Assembly: GCA_023386045.1 (NCBI GenBank) | Contig: JAEWKK010000012.1 | Location: forward strand, 124,001 to 188,000 | DNA from: Bacteroidota bacterium | GTDB lineage: Bacteria; Bacteroidota; Bacteroidia; Chitinophagales; Chitinophagaceae | DNA length: 64,000 bases | Direction of reading: 5' to 3' | Shown: positions 27,357 to 37,032 of the stretch, in pieces | Numbering within the stretch: the stretch's first letter is position 1 | Layout of the letters: each line of letters starts with the position of its first letter | Notes under the pieces: model-generated | Database searches by the model: none | Told to the model about the DNA's origin: nothing | Seen by the model: the letters and a program-made list of their open reading frames with translations, nothing else | Made by a program: the position numbers and the translations under genes

Positions 27357-27393
27357 AATTGTGTGTTTAACCAGCTTTTCAGAGCTTGATTAT

Positions 27394-27426
27394 TTCAAAC
27401 GATACGGAACATTTTTTATCAGCAAA
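27394..27426 (-). promoter_or_regulatory. Candidate promoter for the giant protein and cyclase genes
   Basis: On the minus strand TATCGTTTG (27394-27402) is one base longer than the TAnnTTTG -7 consensus, and TTTG (27423-27426) lies exactly 20 bp upstream, as expected for the -33 element. The transcript would have a leader of about 35 bases. Confidence 0.4.
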
Positions 27427-27647
27427 CGGCGATGTGGATACGCTTCAGAGTCCAATTACTGCACAGGTTAATACATTGGTTGTATGGACACAGCGGAGGG
27501 AAATGATTTTATAAAGGATAATGCAGTTTGTTCCAGGGAGCGGAATTAATAATTGAAGATAGCTTATTTTGAATTAAACCAAAATAAAGTACAAAAGATG
27601 ATGAAAAAGTCTAAACTATTGCAATTCAGAATTATTTATATTTAGAC

Positions 27648-30404
27648 ATGAAAGAGCGTTTATTCAGCTTGCTCAACCTGAAGGTCTCTGAATCTAAATA
27701 TGTATTTGACCTTCTTTCCATCCAGCTCTTTATTGGCATTGCCAATTCATTCATCAATATCGTTTCATTTACATTTTTTATTCATCATTTTTCCGTTAGC
27801 AGCATTGCTTATGCCTATATGGCAATAGCACTTGTGTTGTCTTTCCTGAACCTGGGTTATGAAAAACTGGAGAAAAGACTTTCTCCCCTCCACCTGCTGC
27901 GCTGGATCATTGTCTGTTCCTCCTTTGTGCTGCTGGTTTTCTGGACCGGCTTTCTTACGGTAGATAAAGGAGTGATGATTTTCGCCTTGCTGGTCCTGGG
28001 AACCCTTTTCTATATGGTCACCGGATATGCTTACTGGGGCCTGGTTTCACTGCTGTTCAATGTTCGTGAAAGCCGGCGTGTTTTCTCTATAGTAGGCTCT
28101 GGCGATATTCCTGCAAAATTGATTGGTTATGCAGCTGCGCCCCTACTCATTTCCGTTATAGGCCTCCAAAACCTATTACTTGTATCCATTGCTGCACTTG
28201 TTGTTGGTTTTATTCTTCTGAATAAACTGATTCACAAAAAAAGATGGGAAAGGATCAGCCAGCGTTCTAATCACCAGCATGAAAAAGACCACCATGGACA
28301 TGAGAACAGGGATTCGGTCATAAGCTTTTTCTTTAAACATAAACTGATCTTTACCATTTCGCTGCTTTCACTACTCAGTTATAATGTATTCAATTTAATA
28401 GATTACACTTTTGTAACACAGATTAAGGCAAAGGTGAAAGACCTTTCATCGCTGGCTACTTATATCGCCATATTTTTTGCTGTGGGAAGACTGGTTGCCC
28501 TATTCCTGAAGCTTGTTTTTACCAGCAGGCTAATAGAAAGGCTTGGTGTGATCTCCTGTCTCCTCATTACGCCTATAGCGCTTGCGGTTTTCAGCAGCCT
28601 GTTTATATTTTTTAATGAAGGCATTTCTGTGCTTTACATTTTTGGTATCATGGCTATGTTTACTGAAGTGTTGCGTTCTGCCATGCAGGAACCCGTTTTC
28701 TTTATATTATTCCAGCCACTCAACGAACACCACCGGTTGCGCGGGCATATCATTGCCAAAGGTTACATGCTGGCTCCTTCCCTTTTTATTGTTGGAGCTT
28801 CCCTGGTGCTGATGCAGCAACTGGGCATCCACCTTACAATCAACCTTACTATTGTTGTTCTTTTATTTAACCTGATCATCTGGGCAGGGGTCATTTATTA
28901 TATTAAGAAGGCTTATGCAAGAGCACTCCACCAGTCCATCGCAAGAGGAATTTACAGTGGAGAAACAATTAAGATCAATGATGCTGCCACCATTACCATA
29001 TTACTGGATAAAATAAAAAAAGGCAGCCTGGCCGAGAAAGTGTATGCACTGAAACTGCTTGAAAAATCAGAGTATTCCGGCATCAACCATTTGCTTGAAC
29101 AACAACTGCAATCAGGAAGTCCTGAGGTAAAAAAATATGCTTTACACCGGCTGGAGAAAAAAGGTGCACTCAACCAGAAATTACTGGAAAACCTTGTTTA
29201 CATAGAGAAAGACAGTGCCGTAAAGGAACAACTGATCGCTTCTCTTTGCAGGCATGACCATGAATTCCTTCGCTCATTTTCAAAAAATCTCTCAGGGCTT
29301 GACCATAACATCCGCAAAAATGTGATCATCCAGTTGTTGAACCAGAGCGAGTTTGACTACCTGTACAAGGCAGGAAGTGAAATCAACAGCCTTCTGCAAT
29401 CAAAGAATCCGAAAGACCGTGAAATGGCCCTGGAGATTATCAGTGAATTAAAAAATATTAAATTCACTGAAGCCATAGAACTGCTGATCAACGATGGCGA
29501 CAGTTCTGTAAAAAGAAACGCCATCATTGCAGCCTGCAAGCTGAGAAGTAAAACCATTCTGCCACTGATCTTTGAACACCTCCAAAGCCCATCAGGAAAG
29601 TTCATGGCCATACAGGGACTCTTCCAGTATGGAGACAGCCTGTTCAACGATATTCTTGCTTTTGACCAGGATGTCATTAACCGGCATAAACCTGACCTTG
29701 TCAAGATCGCAGCTAAGATCAAAGGACCTTTGTCAACCAAATTTTTGCTAAACTGCCTTACCGAGAAAAATTCAAGCAGGGAAAAGATCATCCATGTATT
29801 ATGGGTGAAAGGATTTCAGGCAGAGAAAGTGGAACATATTTTTCTTTTTGAGAACCTGCTCAACGATTACCTGAAAAATGGACAGCAGAAAATTAGTTAC
29901 CATATTTCCGTTCCGGTGTTTCATGATCATGAACTGGTAAAACGTTCTATTGGTAGTGAGATCTGGAATGATCTGACAACAGCACTTAAGGTCTGTGGCA
30001 TCCTTTACCCCAAGAAGGAGATCAACAGGGTGATTGAACTTGTTGAGAACAGGGACCGGCATAAACTATATAATGGAATGGAAATGTTGGAAATGGTGCT
30101 ACCAAAGAAAACTGCCAGGCAGCTCAATGAGCTCTTCGATTACCTGCTTGATCCATTATACAGCAAGAAAAGAGGAAATGAAAAAGCAGGAGTTAATTTC
30201 CTTGAGGACCTGGTTTGTTCTCCCGAACCATCATTCAACCACTGGACAAAAGCCATGTGTTTGTATGTATCGCTGAAGAATAACCAGCTGGAGTTTATCA
30301 GGAAATTGAAACAGGAACCTGAGCCCAATGAAAATATTGTTTTAACCGAAACCAGGGCCTTTGTTTTTTCCAGCATTCAACAAGCCGACTATGTTAATCA
30401 TTGA
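27648..30404 (+). CDS. NTT-like (ADP/ATP translocase-type) membrane protein with C-terminal HEAT repeats
   Basis: 918 residues. Residues 1-430 hold about 12 transmembrane helices, with motifs such as YWGLVSLLFNVRESRRVF followed by SIVGSGDIPAKLIGY that resemble the nucleotide-transporter (NTT/Npt) branch of the major facilitator fold. A His-rich loop (NHQHEKDHHGHEN, near residue 210) separates two six-helix halves. From about 450 to the end the sequence is alpha-helical HEAT/ARM-like repeats. Related Bacteroidota proteins seem to carry a cyclic nucleotide-binding domain at their C-terminus; here that domain is a separate overlapping gene. Whether it transports nucleotides is unknown; it might be a sensor. 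The start is an ATG preceded by an AT-rich leader. Confidence 0.75.
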   Translation: MKERLFSLLNLKVSESKYVFDLLSIQLFIGIANSFINIVSFTFFIHHFSVSSIAYAYMAIALVLSFLNLGYEKLEKRLSPLHLLRWIIVCSSFVLLVFWTGFLTVDKGVMIFALLVLGTLFYMVTGYAYWGLVSLLFNVRESRRVFSIVGSGDIPAKLIGYAAAPLLISVIGLQNLLLVSIAALVVGFILLNKLIHKKRWERISQRSNHQHEKDHHGHENRDSVISFFFKHKLIFTISLLSLLSYNVFNLIDYTFVTQIKAKVKDLSSLATYIAIFFAVGRLVALFLKLVFTSRLIERLGVISCLLITPIALAVFSSLFIFFNEGISVLYIFGIMAMFTEVLRSAMQEPVFFILFQPLNEHHRLRGHIIAKGYMLAPSLFIVGASLVLMQQLGIHLTINLTIVVLLFNLIIWAGVIYYIKKAYARALHQSIARGIYSGETIKINDAATITILLDKIKKGSLAEKVYALKLLEKSEYSGINHLLEQQLQSGSPEVKKYALHRLEKKGALNQKLLENLVYIEKDSAVKEQLIASLCRHDHEFLRSFSKNLSGLDHNIRKNVIIQLLNQSEFDYLYKAGSEINSLLQSKNPKDREMALEIISELKNIKFTEAIELLINDGDSSVKRNAIIAACKLRSKTILPLIFEHLQSPSGKFMAIQGLFQYGDSLFNDILAFDQDVINRHKPDLVKIAAKIKGPLSTKFLLNCLTEKNSSREKIIHVLWVKGFQAEKVEHIFLFENLLNDYLKNGQQKISYHISVPVFHDHELVKRSIGSEIWNDLTTALKVCGILYPKKEINRVIELVENRDRHKLYNGMEMLEMVLPKKTARQLNELFDYLLDPLYSKKRGNEKAGVNFLEDLVCSPEPSFNHWTKAMCLYVSLKNNQLEFIRKLKQEPEPNENIVLTETRAFVFSSIQQADYVNH

Positions 30405-30840
30405 AAAAGTATTGCTTTTAAAGAATTCTTCCATCTTTCATAATTGTAAGGAAGTAGACCTTGTAGAAATTGCATCTATTTGCCAGGAACACCAGGTGGC
30501 AAAAAACACTTCCATTTTCAAGAAAGGTGACCAGGGTAATTGTGTATATTTTATTTATAAAGGACAGGTATCCATTCATGATGGAGAACACCAGCTGGCA
30601 GAATTGTCGGAAAATGAAATTTTTGGTGAGTTATCGGTACTGGATTCTGATTCAAGGTCCGCAAGCGCCACTACTCTTAGCGACTGCATTCTATTAAAAA
30701 TTGACCAGGAGGATTTTTATGATGTCATTGCCACCAATACAGATATTCTAAAAGGAATTATGAAGACGCTTTGTAAAAGATTAAGAGAGCAGGATCATAT
30801 CAATGTGGAATTAAAAAAGCTTCACAGCCAGGCCAGCTAG
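30394..30840 (+). CDS. Cyclic nucleotide-binding domain protein
   Basis: 148 residues from the ATG at 30394 (MLIIEKVLLLKNSSIF); an in-frame ATG at 30361 inside the upstream gene is also possible. A single CNBD/CRP-like beta-roll fills the protein: FKKGDQGNCVYFIYKGQVSI, then the phosphate-binding cassette region NEIFGELSVLDSDSRSASAT, where the usual Arg is present in SRSAS. The C-terminal helices carry no DNA-binding domain. It overlaps the NTT/HEAT gene by 11 bp, so both are likely made together, and the protein may bind the cAMP made by the cyclase about 9 kb away. Its stop TAG overlaps the stop of the convergent HD-domain gene. Confidence 0.85.
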   Translation, partial: LIIEKVLLLKNSSIFHNCKEVDLVEIASICQEHQVAKNTSIFKKGDQGNCVYFIYKGQVSIHDGEHQLAELSENEIFGELSVLDSDSRSASATTLSDCILLKIDQEDFYDVIATNTDILKGIMKTLCKRLREQDHINVELKKLHSQAS

Positions 30841-31430
30841 TAAAGTTTAGCGATATTTTCCTGTTTAAAGCTTTCGCGAAGCTGCCTTGAAGTTTGAGTG
30901 TGGTATTTATGATTCGTCAGAAATTTTACCTGCAGTTTGTCCCACTCTTCATTTGTTTTAATAATACCGTATTTCAAGAACTCCCGTCTTAGCCCATCGC
31001 CAATTTCAAAAAAGTCAGACCTGCCAAGATAATCCAGGTCCGCGTCACAGATCACTTTTTGCAAAAGCGTGGCAGGTGTCTGGGGAAGCTTGGTAGCCAT
31101 GATCAGTCCTGTGATCAGGTTTTTTTCTTCTAAAGTAAACCCAAACCTGTCTGATTCTTCAAGAAAGATTGTACAACTGGCTTCTTCGTGGTTGGCATAA
31201 GTGCGAAGAAATCCTGTATCGTGATACAAGGCGGCAACCTTCAGCAAAAAGATTTCTTTTTTATCGGACACACCTTCTGCCGTGGCAATACGCTCACTTT
31301 GTTCAGTCACATCAAGTGTATGATCAAGGTTATGATAGGTAAGATTTATGGAAAGTCCTTTTAATTTCTCGCTCACCATTTCTTTTATCGTATCAAAAAC
31401 TGCATCATTGGTCTTGTAAGAAGTCTGCAT
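30837..31430 (-). CDS. HD-domain protein, possible phosphohydrolase
   Basis: A 197-residue protein with the HD superfamily metal motif: His in YHNLDHTLDV (around residues 36-40), the HD doublet in AALYHDTGFL, and a further Asp in ICDADLDYLG. Homologous stand-alone HD proteins are usually annotated as predicted metal-dependent phosphohydrolases; cyclic-nucleotide cleavage is possible but the class-specific PDE signature is not seen. It is convergent with the CNBD gene, and the two stop codons overlap in the palindrome CTAG. It lies 52 bp after the start of the ion-channel gene, in the same direction. Confidence 0.82.
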   Translation of the reverse strand: MQTSYKTNDAVFDTIKEMVSEKLKGLSINLTYHNLDHTLDVTEQSERIATAEGVSDKKEIFLLKVAALYHDTGFLRTYANHEEASCTIFLEESDRFGFTLEEKNLITGLIMATKLPQTPATLLQKVICDADLDYLGRSDFFEIGDGLRREFLKYGIIKTNEEWDKLQVKFLTNHKYHTQTSRQLRESFKQENIAKLY

Positions 31431-31482
31431 AAATAGGGAGATAAGGTAGCAAATGTTTTACTTATAAACAAAGGTGTTTTTA

Positions 31483-32331
31483 CTAAAAATTCAGCTTTTC
31501 ACCACAGTTTGGACAATAATGTGATGTATGCTTTTTCTTATGAAATTCTTCGGAAAACCCCGAAGCCAGGATACCCGTTGGCAAAGCAAGCATTCCTATT
31601 CCAAGTATGGCAATTACGCTGGTAAGCGTTTTACCGAGGTTAGTTACAGGATACATATCGCCATATCCCACTGTTGTCAAGGTACAAACACTCCACCACA
31701 TAGTTTGGGGAATATTGGAAAATTTTTCAGGTTGCACCTGGTGTTCTGTGTAATACATCAGGCAGGCCGAGAGAATAATAAGAAAAAAGGTCAGCATCAA
31801 GCTCACCGTCAACTCTTCTTTTTTACTCCTGATCACTTTACCAATCACCCTTCCGGCAGTAAGGTAGCGGCCAAGTTTCAGGAAGCGGAAGAATAACATC
31901 AGCCTTAATGTCCTGATAAACCTAAGGTCAAGACCAATCACTATACGCACATAAAATGGCAAAATGGCGAAAAGATCAATCAGTGCACCGGGACTAAAAA
32001 TATACCTGAGACGTCCGTAAAAAGGATGCCTGAAGTGATGATCCGCAGTGCACGACCAGACCCTTAAAAGATATTCAATAGAGAAAATGGTGATGGAGAC
32101 CAGATCAAAGACTTTCAGAAAAAAATAAAATTGCCTGTGAAATTCATCCACCGTTTCCATGATCACAGCGGCGGTATTTAAAAATATCAGGCCGATGATC
32201 ATATAATTGACCACCTTTCCCCAGCCCGAATCCATCCGGGGATCCAGAAGATCATATACCCTTTTTTTGAAACTGCCATAACTGGAATATTTATTAGGCA
32301 GTTTTAATAAAGGATCATGCGAAATACCCAT
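31483..32331 (-). CDS. Voltage-gated-type potassium channel protein
   Basis: 282 residues with six transmembrane helices and a pore loop holding the K+ filter TLTTVGYGDMYP (around residue 223). An S4-like helix with spaced Arg residues (LRFIRTLRLMLFFRFLKLGR) indicates a voltage-sensor-type fold like Kv/KvAP channels; no C-terminal cNMP-binding domain is present. The C-terminus ends with a short CPNCGEKL zinc-ribbon-like tail (one Cys pair only). It is upstream of, and co-directional with, the HD-domain gene. Confidence 0.87.
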   Translation of the reverse strand: MGISHDPLLKLPNKYSSYGSFKKRVYDLLDPRMDSGWGKVVNYMIIGLIFLNTAAVIMETVDEFHRQFYFFLKVFDLVSITIFSIEYLLRVWSCTADHHFRHPFYGRLRYIFSPGALIDLFAILPFYVRIVIGLDLRFIRTLRLMLFFRFLKLGRYLTAGRVIGKVIRSKKEELTVSLMLTFFLIILSACLMYYTEHQVQPEKFSNIPQTMWWSVCTLTTVGYGDMYPVTNLGKTLTSVIAILGIGMLALPTGILASGFSEEFHKKKHTSHYCPNCGEKLNF

Positions 32332-32526
32332 GTTGTATCAAATAGATGGTAATAAATAGTAACAGACTTCTTCACCCTACAGTACAACGCTACAGACCTT
32401 TCTCTAAGATAAACATTCGACTATAATTGTTCCCAAAATAACCGCATCCCTTTTACTTTCTTTGAATGGCAAGGTTTTATTAAAAATTACAGTGCTGGCG
32501 CAGTTTGGCTTATTTTGCAAGGATCA

Positions 32527-34740
32527 ATGAAATACATCATCACCATATTATTCCTCTTTCACAATTTTCTGACTGCAGCACAGTCCCAGAAAGTGGAAGC
32601 TGAATCTTTTACAGCACAAAATGGTTTACAGGTCGTTAGTATTACCGATGAAGGTGAAAAAGGCCAGGCTGTAGGTTACTGGAACAAGGGCGATTTTTTA
32701 TTATTCACGATCAACGCTCCCAGGGAAGGCATTTACCTTTTTACCTTTAGAGTTGGAACCAATATCAATGATGCTGTGTATGAGCTGAGAGATGAATCTG
32801 AAAACATTTTATCTACCATTCATCCTCCTTATACAGGTTCGCACGGCAACTTTACTTCCATAACAACAATGGTCAAACTCAGGGCTGGGAAACAATCGGT
32901 CAAATATATTTCCACCGGAGACAATGTTGGTGCTGATATCAACTGGTTTCGCTATGCATTTGATCATGAAGCTGGTGCACCCTTAGTAACGCTGAATGAA
33001 GACACCACGATCATCATCACAGATAACCAGCCTGTAAACATCAGGATGAATGCTTCTGCCAGGGATGATGATGGCCGGATCGTTTCCTATCAGTGGAAAA
33101 AATTAAAAGGAAAAGCAACAGTTGCAGCCAGCTCCGATGCGTCGGCAAGTATAAATGGTTTGAGCCTGGGTGAAAACCTTTTTGAATTAACTGTTACAGA
33201 TAATGATAAAAAAGTATCGGTAAGAAAAACCAGGATAACGGTCAGGAAATGTTCCGGAAAGAAAATCCTGATCAGTCCTCCAGATGGTGATGGTTCAGGG
33301 ATAAGTCTGCAGGCTGAAGGATATGATAAAAGAGCTGTTTATTTTCCAGACCCTGGTTATAATCCTGGATGGAATTTTCCCAGGATCATGGCTGGTCCTG
33401 GTGATACCATTGCTTTAAATTCAAAATATCACTGGAGCTTTCTCGACCTTTTTGGAATTGAAGGAATTGCCGGCTGTCCTGTGGTCATCACATCTGATAC
33501 TGGTGTTGTTCATATAGACCGCGGCATCAGGCTGGTAGATGCACGTTATGTAAAAGTCACAGGTCGTGGAAAGAATGAAAAGCTGGAAAGCTATCCCACA
33601 GGATCTGAAAAATTCAGGATCAATATCAAGGGAGTTGACCAGGTCAATGGCAAGAAAGGGTTTGGACATGGCGGTATTGCCATTGAGATCATTGGAAGAA
33701 GCGCACATGTTGAAGTGGACATGATCAGGGCAGAAAGAAAAGGATATGGTGTTCAGGCAAAACAGGATCCAACCTGCGATACAATGTATAATTATCCCAA
33801 CTGGATCATGGATGATATCCATATTCACCATTGCTATTTTGAGAATATCCTGCAGGATGTGCTGTATCTGGGAAACACTGATCCTTTAGGTACAAGACAG
33901 ATCAACTGCCCTTCTGGTGTAGTCTTTTACAAACCTATGCGGCTAAGTAATTTCAATGTGCATCATAACAGGATACTCATTGCCAACCGCACTGGAATTC
34001 AGTTGGGTGGCGCTGAAACCGGATACAACCAGATCCATCACAACTATGTTAGTGATTGCGGGTATGAATTCAACCAGCAACAGGGTACTGGAATTTCCAT
34101 TGGAGGTATGAGCCGAAACGTTCATGTATTTGACAACATCATCAAAAGAACTTTTCTCTATGGAATTTTTGATCTTGGCGCCGACAGTTCATTTGTTTAC
34201 AATAACTATGTAGACAGTTCTGGCTTTCTTGACATCAGTCTTTTATATCCTAAGATGAATGTTGATTCTCTTGGAAAGGCTCTTGGTGTGGTTAAAACTT
34301 CAGGAAGATTTATTCTCAATAAATTCCAGGAGGGCATCACCAATATTCAATCTACAACCAAGGAAACCTTTCCCAGGTATTCGAAAACAGTGTTTTACAT
34401 GAACAATGTTCTTGGTGCCAATACCAGCAGAAGCGATGAAAAAGGCATCATTTCATTTTCAGAGTGGGGACCAGCTATCGATTGGTCGGAAAACAGCGTG
34501 GTATGCGGCAATACAAGACTGAATGGCGAAGAAGTAACAATAGAAACTTTCAGGCATCATTCAAAAAAATGGCCGGTGATTTCTAAGGACTGTGACAAAT
34601 CTCCTTTGAAACTGAAAAAGAAACAAACAAAAAAACCTGTCAGTACAAAAACTAAAGGCATTTCATCAAAGCTAATCGCAGGCAGTGCCATATCACTGGC
34701 TGTGATAGGTGCTATTTATCTATTGTACAAAAAGAAATGA
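32527..34740 (+). CDS. Secreted right-handed parallel beta-helix protein with CBM6-like and PKD-like domains
   Basis: 737 residues from the ATG at 32527 (MKYIITILFLFHNFLTAAQS), a signal peptide. Domains: a CBM6-like carbohydrate-binding module (about residues 20-145), a PKD-like domain (about 150-240), then parallel beta-helix repeats to about 620 with patterns such as IHHCYFENI, VHHNRILIA and IHHNYVSD. The C-terminus has one membrane helix (LIAGSAISLAVIGAIYLLYKKK, with a Lys-rich tail), so it may remain anchored. Function could be polysaccharide cleavage or binding; no catalytic motif of a polysaccharide lyase family was identified. Confidence 0.78.
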   Translation: MKYIITILFLFHNFLTAAQSQKVEAESFTAQNGLQVVSITDEGEKGQAVGYWNKGDFLLFTINAPREGIYLFTFRVGTNINDAVYELRDESENILSTIHPPYTGSHGNFTSITTMVKLRAGKQSVKYISTGDNVGADINWFRYAFDHEAGAPLVTLNEDTTIIITDNQPVNIRMNASARDDDGRIVSYQWKKLKGKATVAASSDASASINGLSLGENLFELTVTDNDKKVSVRKTRITVRKCSGKKILISPPDGDGSGISLQAEGYDKRAVYFPDPGYNPGWNFPRIMAGPGDTIALNSKYHWSFLDLFGIEGIAGCPVVITSDTGVVHIDRGIRLVDARYVKVTGRGKNEKLESYPTGSEKFRINIKGVDQVNGKKGFGHGGIAIEIIGRSAHVEVDMIRAERKGYGVQAKQDPTCDTMYNYPNWIMDDIHIHHCYFENILQDVLYLGNTDPLGTRQINCPSGVVFYKPMRLSNFNVHHNRILIANRTGIQLGGAETGYNQIHHNYVSDCGYEFNQQQGTGISIGGMSRNVHVFDNIIKRTFLYGIFDLGADSSFVYNNYVDSSGFLDISLLYPKMNVDSLGKALGVVKTSGRFILNKFQEGITNIQSTTKETFPRYSKTVFYMNNVLGANTSRSDEKGIISFSEWGPAIDWSENSVVCGNTRLNGEEVTIETFRHHSKKWPVISKDCDKSPLKLKKKQTKKPVSTKTKGISSKLIAGSAISLAVIGAIYLLYKKK

Positions 34741-34780
34741 TTGTGAGATTTTGTGAATCAGAATGCAGTTGAATCATTCA

Positions 34781-36886
34781 TTATTCACCTGTTTCCTTTT
34801 CCTTTACAAGTGAAAGATCCGCCAGGTCGATCTGCATGGGCAGGAGGCCGATCTTGACCACAGCTTTCTTTCCCCTGAGTTCCAGTACAACGCCCACCTG
34901 CAGGTTGCGTTTCATTTTAACCGTATCCCCTACACTGATCTCGCCATTGATCTCTTCGTATTTAGAGTTCAACTGTTTTTGTTTTTTGCTTCTTGTTTTT
35001 TGCTCATTTTTTGGAAAGAGCAATCCCGCGATTTCCCTGACCACTTTATTTTTATCTTCTGCTTTTCTCCACTCTACCACCATTTGCTTCAGCTTGCGTT
35101 CCATATCCTTTAAATAGGCGATCCTGTCTTCGGTAATTTTATTTTGCTGCTTCAGAACTTCTACCTGTTGCCTGTGACGCTCACGGTCAAGTACTTGCTG
35201 CATCTCTTTTTTCAACCTTTCATTTTCCTTCAACAACTGTTGCAGATCCTTTTCTTTTTCCTGGACCTTATGAAGATCCTGCTCTGTACGATTCAGTAAT
35301 TTATCAAGACGGAAATGTTCTTCATCAACCAGGCTTCTGGCTCTTTGGATCAGGCGTTTGTCAAGACCAATACGTTCAGCAATTGAAAATGTATAAGAGC
35401 TCCCTGGTTTTCCTACAATCAGTTTGTATTGAGGCATCAGGTTTTTTTCATCAAAAGCCATGGCGCCATTGATAATTCCCTGTGTTTTGTTTGCCATCAC
35501 TTTCAGGTTCAGGTAGTGGGTGGTAACGATGCCAAAAGCATGTTTGCGCGCCAGCTCTTCCAATATCACTTCGGCAAATGCGCCTCCCAGGTTGGGATCA
35601 GAACCGCTTCCCAGTTCATCAATAAAAAAAAGTGTCTTGCCATTTGCATTTTCCATGAAGTGTTTCATGCTAAGCAGGTGACTGCTATAAGTACTCAGTT
35701 CAAATTCTATACTTTGCGTGTCGCCGATATGGATCATCAGCTGTCTGAAAATGCCAAATTCAGATGAAGGGTGAACAGGAACCAGCAATCCACTTTGTAC
35801 CATCATTTGCAAAAGTCCAACAGTTTTCAACGTGACGGTTTTACCTCCGGCATTGGGACCACTGATCACGAGAATCCTGTTTTTTTCATCAAGGGTAACA
35901 TCAACAGGAATGGTTTTCTTTTGACTGCGTTGGTTATAGAGATATAAAAGAGGATGAAAAGCTTTTACAAGATGAACATGCGCTTTGTCCGCTAATACCG
36001 GATACTCACCATGAATATCCAAGGCAAAGGCAGCCTTCCCCCTGATAAAATCATATTCACCAACGATCTGGTGATAGGTGGTCAAAAGCGGTGCATATAC
36101 AGAAAGCTGTTTTGTAAGATCCTTTAATATCCTGTAAACTTCCTTTCTTTCATCATTCTCCAGTTCATAAAGCTGGTTATTCAATTCTATAGTTTCTTCC
36201 GGTTCGATAAAAGCCGTACGGCGACTATCACTTTCACCATGAAGAATACCCTTGATCGTTCTTTTTTGTTCAGCAAAAACTGCTACCACCCTCCTGCCAT
36301 TCATGAAACTCTCTTCAATTTCCGCCAGGTAGCCCTGCTTGTTTAATTTGGAGATGATCCGTTCAAAAACCCTTCTTAATTCATTGCGCTTTCGATAGAG
36401 ATCCATTCTGATTGAAGCCAGATCCGAAGAAGCATTATCCTTAACGGTTCCATTATCGTCGATAACCTGGTTGATCATCTGCAGGATGGCTTTTTCATAA
36501 TAGGAGCCATTGATCACTTCGGCTAATGCAGGGTAGGTTTCCCTTCTCTCGGTGTCGAACCAGCGAAAAATACTTTCAATGCTGGCTGCCAGCCTGCGAA
36601 TAGACACCAGTTCTTCTCCCGATAGTATGGCTCCCTGTATACCAAGTAATTTCAGTTCGCGTGAAAGATTCAGTACATGATCGTTTGGGAAGTGCATGGA
36701 GTTTTGCAAAAGCTGCCTGTATTCGTGGGATTGCTTCAACTCCCTGTCAATAAACTCCTTTTTAGTATGTATGCGCAGGTTAGCTGCCTTTGTCTTCCCG
36801 TATTCTGAACGGCATTTTTCCGTAACCAGGCTTTTTATTTTATCAAATTCCAACTGTAAACCCGCCGACTCTGGATATAATTTCAT
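34781..36886 (-). CDS. MutS2-like ATPase without Smr domain
   Basis: 701 residues. N-terminal MutS2 clamp and lever regions, then the ATPase: Walker A NAGGKTVTLK in SGPNAGGKT, Walker B LFFIDELGSGSDP, and the following signature and D-loop. A coiled coil (about 520-620) and a KOW-like segment (VGDTVKMKRNLQVGVV) end the protein. The usual C-terminal Smr nuclease domain is missing, and only about 40 bp separate its stop from the convergent neighbour, so this is not an artefact of the annotation. MutS2 proteins act in mismatch-independent recombination control or ribosome rescue; which applies here is unknown. Confidence 0.85.
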   Translation of the reverse strand: MKLYPESAGLQLEFDKIKSLVTEKCRSEYGKTKAANLRIHTKKEFIDRELKQSHEYRQLLQNSMHFPNDHVLNLSRELKLLGIQGAILSGEELVSIRRLAASIESIFRWFDTERRETYPALAEVINGSYYEKAILQMINQVIDDNGTVKDNASSDLASIRMDLYRKRNELRRVFERIISKLNKQGYLAEIEESFMNGRRVVAVFAEQKRTIKGILHGESDSRRTAFIEPEETIELNNQLYELENDERKEVYRILKDLTKQLSVYAPLLTTYHQIVGEYDFIRGKAAFALDIHGEYPVLADKAHVHLVKAFHPLLYLYNQRSQKKTIPVDVTLDEKNRILVISGPNAGGKTVTLKTVGLLQMMVQSGLLVPVHPSSEFGIFRQLMIHIGDTQSIEFELSTYSSHLLSMKHFMENANGKTLFFIDELGSGSDPNLGGAFAEVILEELARKHAFGIVTTHYLNLKVMANKTQGIINGAMAFDEKNLMPQYKLIVGKPGSSYTFSIAERIGLDKRLIQRARSLVDEEHFRLDKLLNRTEQDLHKVQEKEKDLQQLLKENERLKKEMQQVLDRERHRQQVEVLKQQNKITEDRIAYLKDMERKLKQMVVEWRKAEDKNKVVREIAGLLFPKNEQKTRSKKQKQLNSKYEEINGEISVGDTVKMKRNLQVGVVLELRGKKAVVKIGLLPMQIDLADLSLVKEKETGE

Positions 36887-36908
36887 TGAACTGCCTCGAA
36901 AATTTGGT

Positions 36909-36916
36909 CAAAGTTA
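36909..36916 (-). promoter_or_regulatory. -7 element for the MutS2-like gene
   Basis: TAACTTTG on the minus strand exactly matches TAnnTTTG, 23 bp before the ATG. No good -33 TTTG is seen about 20 bp upstream. Confidence 0.5.
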
Positions 36917-37032
36917 GGTGCCTGCATCTTCTAAATTTATGCAAAAGCTAATCCAAAGAGGCTGTTAAATCTTTTTTGTTGGCTTTTCATTTTCTATTTT
37001 CAGGCGGATTTTTGTCCTCCCAAGATTATTCT

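Noticed and set aside
31483..31530. Zinc-ribbon domain at the end of the ion channel
   Set aside because: Only one CxxC pair is present; a full zinc site cannot be supported from one pair.
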